Below, in pieces: positions 59,018 to 64,000 of a stretch of 64,000 bases of DNA. The position numbers were made by a program, and so were the translations under genes. The DNA is from Pontiella desulfatans (GTDB lineage: Bacteria; Verrucomicrobiota; Kiritimatiellia; Kiritimatiellales; Pontiellaceae), in contig NZ_CAAHFG010000001.1 of NCBI RefSeq assembly GCF_900890425.1, positions 2,728,001 to 2,792,000 of the forward strand. Reading direction: 5' to 3'. How positions within the stretch are numbered: position 1 is the stretch's first letter; every line of letters starts with the position of its first letter. The notes beneath the pieces were generated by a model. The model was not told where the DNA came from, searched no databases, and saw only the letters and a list, made by a program, of their open reading frames with translations.

Positions 59018-61273
59018 CTATTTCACTCCCCAACTGCGATTCGGCTTGTCACCCAGATCCAGTGTCAGTATACCGCCTGCCATGATTTGATCGTGCGTGA
59101 TGAACGGCATATTGAGCGGTTTGCCATTTAGCTCTGCCTTCTGGATATATTTATTGACCTTACTTGATGCTGGTGCGAGCACTTTGAATTGCCCACCGGG
59201 CACATCCATGGCGACTTCCGTAAACACAGGACTTGTGAGGGCATAAACGGGTTCACCCGCCGTGACCGGATAAAAGCCCATGGCCGTGAAAACCACCCAG
59301 GCGGACATGCCGCCGCCATCTTCGTCGCCGGGAATGCCAAATAGGTTGTCTTTGAACCAGACATCGAGCAGGAACCGGGTGCGTTGCTGGGTTTTCCAGG
59401 GCGCGCCGCAATAGTTGTAGAGATAGGGAATGTGAAAGGACGGTTCGTTGCCCATGGAAAACTGACCTACCATACCGGTTGAATTGGCACCGTTCACATG
59501 GAATGCCATGCGTGACATGCCCAGTGGTTCACGGAAGAGCTGGTCGAGCCGTTTACGGGCCTGCTCTTTTCCGCCCAGCAATTCGATGAGTCCGTCGATC
59601 GCGTGAGGGACGTGCCAGGCATAGGTCCAGCCGTTGTTCTCGTCGTAATAGTCGCGGTAGCCCCTGCCGCCCGCGGACTTGGGATTGATATCGATCCATT
59701 CGCCCTTATCGTCCTTGGGCATGAACATTTTATACTCCTCGCTCCAGAGGCGTTTGTACTGGTCAGAAATGGCAGCAAACCTGACGTAATCTTCTTTTTT
59801 GCCCAATTCTTTGGCCCATTCAGACAGCACCCAGGTATCAAAACTGCGCCCCAGCGAAATAGCAACCGATTGCCGGCGTTCAAATCCATCCACCAGTGGC
59901 TCAGTTTCTTCTTCACCCGGATGCAGGGCTGGCATAAAACCGAGGTCTTTCATGCGCTGGTCGAGGGCCGTGGCTTTGGATCCCTGACGCCAGGGAATCC
60001 AGCTGCCCTGGGTGACATTTTTGCGCACGCCTTCGTAGGCGGCTTCTATATCAAAGTCGGTGAGTCCTTTGCGGTAGGCATCCAGAAAAAGAACGGACGA
60101 GTGATAACTGTTCATGCAGGCATGATTTCTGAATACCTGGGGGAAGGTCGGCATCCACCCGCTTTGTTTGTACATTTCCACATACGAATGCAACATGTCC
60201 TGGGCCTGTTGGGGGGCCAGGATGGTGCGCAGGGGATGCTGAGCCCGGTAGGTGTCCCATACCCAGTCGTCTACGTAGAAGGGGCGGGTTGTTTTGTGGA
60301 TCGACTGATCGTAACCGCTGTAGTATTGACCGTCTTCGGCAATGTCGATCATGCGTTCGTGTGTGCGGTAAAGGGCTGTGTAAAAGGAGCGTTTCTGCGC
60401 ATCCGTCCCACCTTTAACCCTGATTTTGTTGAGTTCACCATCCCAGGCTGCTTTGCCGCTGACACTGAGTTCTTCAAAGTTCTGGTGAGATAGTTCTGCG
60501 TCAAAGTTTTTCCTAGCCTGCTGCTGACTGACATACGAAATTGCATATTTCAGCAAGATGGTTTTCGGGGCCTTTTTACCACATTCGATGCGCAGCGTAT
60601 TCTTATCAATGATGATGTTCATGCCTTGGGCAGGCCGACCTTGCCCATCGGTCACTTCGGCATAACACCAGACTGACATCGTTACCGGGGCCAATTCCGG
60701 ATTACGGCTTTTTTTCGTAATGCGTTCCGTGATGTTCACGGCATGTGGTTCGACCAGCTTGGCGGTCATTTTGCCCGTTCCCTCAATCAATATATGACTT
60801 TGCGTTGCCCTAGGGAAGTTATAACGATAGATGGCCGTTTTCTTGCCGGGTGCAAAACCGAGGGTGATGTCATCTTCAATTAAATAAGTCTCGAAACGCC
60901 AGGGATGGACGACTTCCAGATCGTGATCATAGGCCATTTTCCGGTTCCAACTGGCCGCTGTGACCGGGCCGCGTGCTACACGCATCTTCAAAATGCCTTT
61001 GCCGCGATGCCACATAACCTGAAGTGGAAAATACTGCACTTGATCAAAGGTATAGTCTTTGCGAATGGGATACATGCGGAGCATCTGATTGGGCTGCTGA
61101 TAGGTCGGGTAGGTCGGCACCAGGAAGGGGGCAATGTTGCCGATGCGCGGATCGACATAACTGGCGGGATCTGCGTGGGCTGTCTGGTACATGCCGGTAT
61201 GAATCAAGACTCCAGTCATGACCGTCAACAGAATGGAAATTACATCCTTGCGTGTTTGATTTAACTTGTTCAT
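59018..61273 (-). CDS. GH92 alpha-mannosidase-like enzyme, secreted, copy 2
   Basis: A 751-residue GH92 protein with a signal peptide (TAHADPA). It starts ASYVDPRIGNIAPFLVPTYP, without the FGLVQ block of copy 1. The catalytic barrel has DDWVWDTYRAQHPLRTI, and GDEDGGGMSAWVVFTAMGFY retains the general-acid Glu. AFITHDQ and LGDKPNRSWG close it. The altered N-terminal module suggests a different linkage or substrate. First gene of the GH92-transporter-kinase operon. Confidence 0.9.
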   Translation of the reverse strand: MNKLNQTRKDVISILLTVMTGVLIHTGMYQTAHADPASYVDPRIGNIAPFLVPTYPTYQQPNQMLRMYPIRKDYTFDQVQYFPLQVMWHRGKGILKMRVARGPVTAASWNRKMAYDHDLEVVHPWRFETYLIEDDITLGFAPGKKTAIYRYNFPRATQSHILIEGTGKMTAKLVEPHAVNITERITKKSRNPELAPVTMSVWCYAEVTDGQGRPAQGMNIIIDKNTLRIECGKKAPKTILLKYAISYVSQQQARKNFDAELSHQNFEELSVSGKAAWDGELNKIRVKGGTDAQKRSFYTALYRTHERMIDIAEDGQYYSGYDQSIHKTTRPFYVDDWVWDTYRAQHPLRTILAPQQAQDMLHSYVEMYKQSGWMPTFPQVFRNHACMNSYHSSVLFLDAYRKGLTDFDIEAAYEGVRKNVTQGSWIPWRQGSKATALDQRMKDLGFMPALHPGEEETEPLVDGFERRQSVAISLGRSFDTWVLSEWAKELGKKEDYVRFAAISDQYKRLWSEEYKMFMPKDDKGEWIDINPKSAGGRGYRDYYDENNGWTYAWHVPHAIDGLIELLGGKEQARKRLDQLFREPLGMSRMAFHVNGANSTGMVGQFSMGNEPSFHIPYLYNYCGAPWKTQQRTRFLLDVWFKDNLFGIPGDEDGGGMSAWVVFTAMGFYPVTAGEPVYALTSPVFTEVAMDVPGGQFKVLAPASSKVNKYIQKAELNGKPLNMPFITHDQIMAGGILTLDLGDKPNRSWGVK

Positions 61274-61657
61274 GTGCTGCCTTTTGCTAATTGTTCATTA
61301 TCATATATGGGCTTGGTGATGTTTTAGACTTTGGGGCGGCTCCTTCGTGTTTTCCATTCATACATACTCCCCACTCATCTGTTTTCATCATGAGAAGACA
61401 TGTTCCCACTGCAGAGAAAACAGAATGCCAGAGAACGATGGTCGTGTCATGTCACCGAAATCCATTACACCGCGCACCCATAAATAATTTCGGTTTTTTG
61501 GCCGAATGACCCAACGCAATGCCGGTATATTTGGCGACGGCCTCGGCCGGGAATTTTCTACCCCTCCCCCTGCCTAGACCATGCGCTCCAATGATCCCCT
61601 GCCCTCGCGCGGTTCACGCCAGGCGAGTTCATTGATCTTCGGTTCGTTTTAACCCGA
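61274..61657. other. Gap made of duplicated gene ends
   Basis: Positions 61391-61547 copy 52161-52317 (157 bp, one mismatch), and 61574-61642 copy the Gfo/Idh gene end 50721-50789 (69 bp, five mismatches). The rest (61274-61390) is the upstream region of the GH92 gene. No intact gene is present. Confidence 0.85.
61391..61547 (-). repeat. 157-bp duplicated segment, copy 2
   Basis: Carries only the last codons of the LuxR-type fragment and its downstream DNA. The match to 52161-52317 ends abruptly at both sides. Its high identity points to a recent copy event. Confidence 0.9.
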
Positions 61658-63145
61658 TTATTCACGCGGTGTTGTTCTGCCCCTTCTTCCCTTGGGTTGA
61701 TCATCGAGTTTGCCTTCAGCTTTAAGCTTTTGGAGTTCCTGGAGACGATCACCAAGGTTGCTGGCTTGCTTTTCAGGTCTTGTGACGGGGCCATTATCGC
61801 CGAGTAAAATCATCTTGCGATACTGGTGCTCCTGACCGTATATGTGTTCGCTCAATAGCAACAGGGCCTCAGGATTGGCGTTGTGCATCAGGGAGCTGAC
61901 GTATTTAAAGTTAGCTTTTTTCGAGGTGATCAGGGGTTTATCCTTCTTCCAGGTCAACCCGCCATCGGTCGTTCGCCAATAACCGACCGTACCTGCACCG
62001 GCAACTTTATGACTCAGTAACAAGCGGACATTCAACGGTGAGTCGACCAGGATGTCGCCGTCTTGAATTCTATTGCCGGGAACGACCCTAACCGGTTTTT
62101 GCCAGGAATCGCCAAGCCACCTGATGTAACGAACGTGACCGTCATCGTGCCTGAAGAAAAGGTGAGGATTACCATTTTCGTCTACGCGGCATGTGCCATG
62201 GTTCGCCCGCTCTTTATTGGTATCGACGATCATGGTGCTTTTATCAGCGACCTCCTTTGTTACGGGAATATCCAATTTCTGGCCCTGGATATTCTGCCAT
62301 GAACCATCGTCCGTATTCATCATCATGTAATAATAATTGTAACGGGCATTTGTATGACGGCCCGCACCCGACTTGTCACACAAGTGATAAACATAAGAGG
62401 CCGTTATTGTATTATCCTTGCCGGGGGCGAACCATACATACCATGCATCATGCGGGCCCTCATAGCCGGTGTGGGGTTTTGACTTTAGAACGGATTTCGG
62501 GGAGGTGAATGTTCTGCCTGCATCCGTAGACTTCTGGTAAACCCAGTCGCTTTGGTGAGAACCGTGACGGAAAAATAAATACAAATCGCCATTCGGCATT
62601 TTTACCCATTGGCTGTAGGTACCAAAAGGCGAGATATTCTCGAGTTCCTCCCACTCGGTGATATCGCGGGGACGCTTAGAGACCACGTGGGTCTGTTTGC
62701 CTCGGCCCTGAGCACCCTGTGAATTTTCACCTAAAGAAGGAACACCTCCATGACCGCCAAAAGCAAGATGGATATAGCCCTTTGCATCAATAATCATCGA
62801 CGGTCTGCCGTGATTATCGACCTTGCCTTCGCGGGTAATCGCATCATATTCCTGCCCCATAAGATTTACACCGGCTTGGTAGGGCCCTGCCCATTTCTTC
62901 GCTGAATGCTCATAGGAACACACATAAGGGTCCTCGTGAGGACCCTGGTAGGCTACATAAGTAGTTCCCTCAAAATATTCACCGCTGGGGTGCTGCATGG
63001 TGGCAGTTGGATTGCCATAGCCGTTATCCGTGAAGTACTCCACGTCAGACTCTGCAGCCAGACTAGAACCGGGCTGTGTGATAAATAGGCCTACTGCAAT
63101 TACTGAAAAAATATTAAAACGTACAAATCTCTGTTTCCTGACCAT
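61658..63145 (-). CDS. BNR_4-repeat secreted protein (possible polysaccharide lyase)
   Basis: A 495-residue protein with a signal peptide (to about SLAAES). The fold is a beta-propeller of the BNR_4 type: NPTATMQHPSGEYFEGTTYV, then repeated blades with H...G (SMIIDAKGYIHLAFGGHGG, QKSTDAGRTF, WRTTDGGLTWK). Ulvan lyases of families PL24/PL25 share this family, which would fit the rhamnosidases and sulfatases here. A charged tail (about 460-495) is not part of the propeller. The catalytic His/Tyr cannot be confirmed by eye. Confidence 0.75.
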   Translation of the reverse strand: MVRKQRFVRFNIFSVIAVGLFITQPGSSLAAESDVEYFTDNGYGNPTATMQHPSGEYFEGTTYVAYQGPHEDPYVCSYEHSAKKWAGPYQAGVNLMGQEYDAITREGKVDNHGRPSMIIDAKGYIHLAFGGHGGVPSLGENSQGAQGRGKQTHVVSKRPRDITEWEELENISPFGTYSQWVKMPNGDLYLFFRHGSHQSDWVYQKSTDAGRTFTSPKSVLKSKPHTGYEGPHDAWYVWFAPGKDNTITASYVYHLCDKSGAGRHTNARYNYYYMMMNTDDGSWQNIQGQKLDIPVTKEVADKSTMIVDTNKERANHGTCRVDENGNPHLFFRHDDGHVRYIRWLGDSWQKPVRVVPGNRIQDGDILVDSPLNVRLLLSHKVAGAGTVGYWRTTDGGLTWKKDKPLITSKKANFKYVSSLMHNANPEALLLLSEHIYGQEHQYRKMILLGDNGPVTRPEKQASNLGDRLQELQKLKAEGKLDDQPKGRRGRTTPRE

Positions 63146-63231
63146 ATTTATAACCCCATGTATCTAATAAAAAAATAACAGCAATGATTTTCGGTATTTT
63201 GCCGTTGGTGCTCTCGCGCCATCATTATAAA

Positions 63232-63255
63232 AAAGGGGATCCGAGGATCCCCTTT
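63232..63255 (-). terminator. Intrinsic terminator after the right-edge gene
   Basis: AAAGGGGATCC and GGATCCCCTTT form a perfect 11-bp stem with a 2-base gap. On the minus strand it is followed by a T-rich tract. It separates the right-edge gene from the BNR_4 gene. Confidence 0.8.
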
Positions 63256-63297
63256 CAACTTTTCATGCCTATCGCGTATTCGTGTGTTAAGGGAGAA

Positions 63298-63317
63298 GCG
63301 CCTCTTGAGGGAGGCGC
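63298..63317 (-). terminator. Second hairpin after the right-edge gene
   Basis: GCGCCTC and GAGGCGC pair over 7 bp around a 6-base loop, 24 bp past the stop of the right-edge gene. It may act together with the terminator at 63232-63255. Confidence 0.5.
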
Positions 63318-63340
63318 CTCTTCGGCTCAATCAGGCCGAT

Positions 63341-64000
63341 CTACTCCCCAACAACTCCAGTCTGCAATGACACACCATAGAAGACCTGATCGCCTGCCGG
63401 GACGTCCGCGGCAGGAATGGTGATGACCCCAGACTCAGCTAAGTACACGCCATTTGTGGTCCAGTCCTCGTTAACCAAATCCGTTGTTGCGATAACCGTA
63501 TACAACGCGTCAACCACGCCCGTGCCGCTACTGAGCGTCAACAGATTGTCATCGGAGCCATCGACCGCAACATCCGCTACGGCGAAAGCATATCCGTCGG
63601 GTAGGACACTCGTGGTTGACAGCACCAGATTGCTGATCGTGTAACTGCCCGAAGTCTGTGGAAAGAATGGCGAGTCCCCGGCTGACGCCTCAAAGCCGAT
63701 GCCATTCAAGCTCGTGAATCCTCCCGTGGGCCTAAACGCATCTATACCCCCCATGGCATCCTTTGAGTTAACGTTTGCCCACCAATCCTCGCGGAGTGTA
63801 AATGAAGCGCCCCCCGACACCGTGTTCGATGCGCTGTCTCCCCATGCGATCTCCAAAACGAGCTTATTCGTCTCGATTCTGCTGATGCTTGCCGAATAAT
63901 GGACGACAACAGTGCTATCCGAGATGCCGAAAAAGTCAGCAGCATTGTCGCCGCTCAAGCCAGCATAGAGTGATTCGGCATTACCTGAAGAAGTTACTTT
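63341..64000 (-). CDS. Secreted beta-rich protein, C-terminal part (runs off right edge)
   Basis: The frame is open from the right window edge to a stop at 63341, giving the last 219 residues. It is rich in Ser, Thr, Gly, Ala and Asp, with strands such as KLVLEIAWGDSASNTVSGGA and SGSYTISNLVLSTTSVLPDG. It then has a closing module (ATTDLVNEDWTTNG, GDQVFYGVSLQ) typical of extracellular proteins in PVC bacteria. No PEP-CTERM or membrane anchor is present at the end. The family is unknown. Two hairpins follow the stop. Confidence 0.65.
   Translation of the reverse strand, partial: KVTSSGNAESLYAGLSGDNAADFFGISDSTVVVHYSASISRIETNKLVLEIAWGDSASNTVSGGASFTLREDWWANVNSKDAMGGIDAFRPTGGFTSLNGIGFEASAGDSPFFPQTSGSYTISNLVLSTTSVLPDGYAFAVADVAVDGSDDNLLTLSSGTGVVDALYTVIATTDLVNEDWTTNGVYLAESGVITIPAADVPAGDQVFYGVSLQTGVVGE

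Noticed and set aside
1-64000. tRNA and rRNA genes
   Set aside because: I saw no cloverleaf with a CCA end and no rRNA-like conserved block on either strand, although a scan by eye can miss a tRNA.

Overview
The window looks like a chromosome segment of a marine or anaerobic PVC-group bacterium. A Kiritimatiellota (Pontiella-like) or Verrucomicrobiota host is my best guess. The reasons are three clustered sulfatases, DUF1080, GH106/GH78 rhamnosidases, two GH92 mannosidases, a BNR_4 protein and a Gfo/Idh oxidoreductase, all without SusC/SusD-type genes. The assignment rests on gene content only. No rRNA, tRNA or CRISPR array was recognised.

Layout. (1) 1-5.6 kb, minus strand: a type I restriction-modification locus. 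It reads half-size HsdS, HsdM, DUF2188, an orphan HsdM tail, a ComEC-like metallo-beta-lactamase-fold hydrolase, a patatin-like phospholipase, an unknown protein, and an HsdS that runs off the left edge. HsdR is not in view. (2) 5.7-23.6 kb, plus strand: a plasmid- or ICE-like accessory region. It has an excisionase-like HTH protein, two paralogous sliding-clamp-like proteins, an initiator-like protein with iterons inside its gene, a PD-(D/E)XK nuclease, RadC, YubB, ArdC and many small orphan genes. Most transcription units begin just after a GC-rich hairpin. Two neighbouring genes carry a YbfD-type transposase-associated domain on unrelated N-terminal modules. (3) 17.16-20.61 kb: a Recombinase-In-Trio (RIT) element with three overlapping tyrosine recombinases and perfect 30-bp inverted repeats, inserted in the HELAH codons of ardC. 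Removing it restores a 297-residue ArdC. (4) 23.8-29 kb: nested IS debris. A DDE transposase gene is split just before its catalytic Glu by a 3.36-kb serine-recombinase transposon (DUF5372, HTH, small protein, large serine recombinase). The IS end abuts a 5'-truncated RND efflux gene (to 31.7 kb).

(5) 32.1-43.2 kb, plus strand: a rhamnosidase/esterase/beta-helix polysaccharide block with a 217-bp repeat in two copies. (6) 43.3-64 kb, minus strand: a solute:sodium symporter, three S1-type sulfatases, a Gfo/Idh oxidoreductase, a LuxR-tail remnant, an IS110 copy, two GH92 enzymes with a FucP-like transporter and ROK kinase, a BNR_4 protein and a partial secreted protein. Together these suggest uptake and breakdown of a sulfated, rhamnose- and mannose-containing glycan. 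Scars and duplicated gene ends (45.5, 47.4, 52.2 and 61.5 kb) show repeated local rearrangement.
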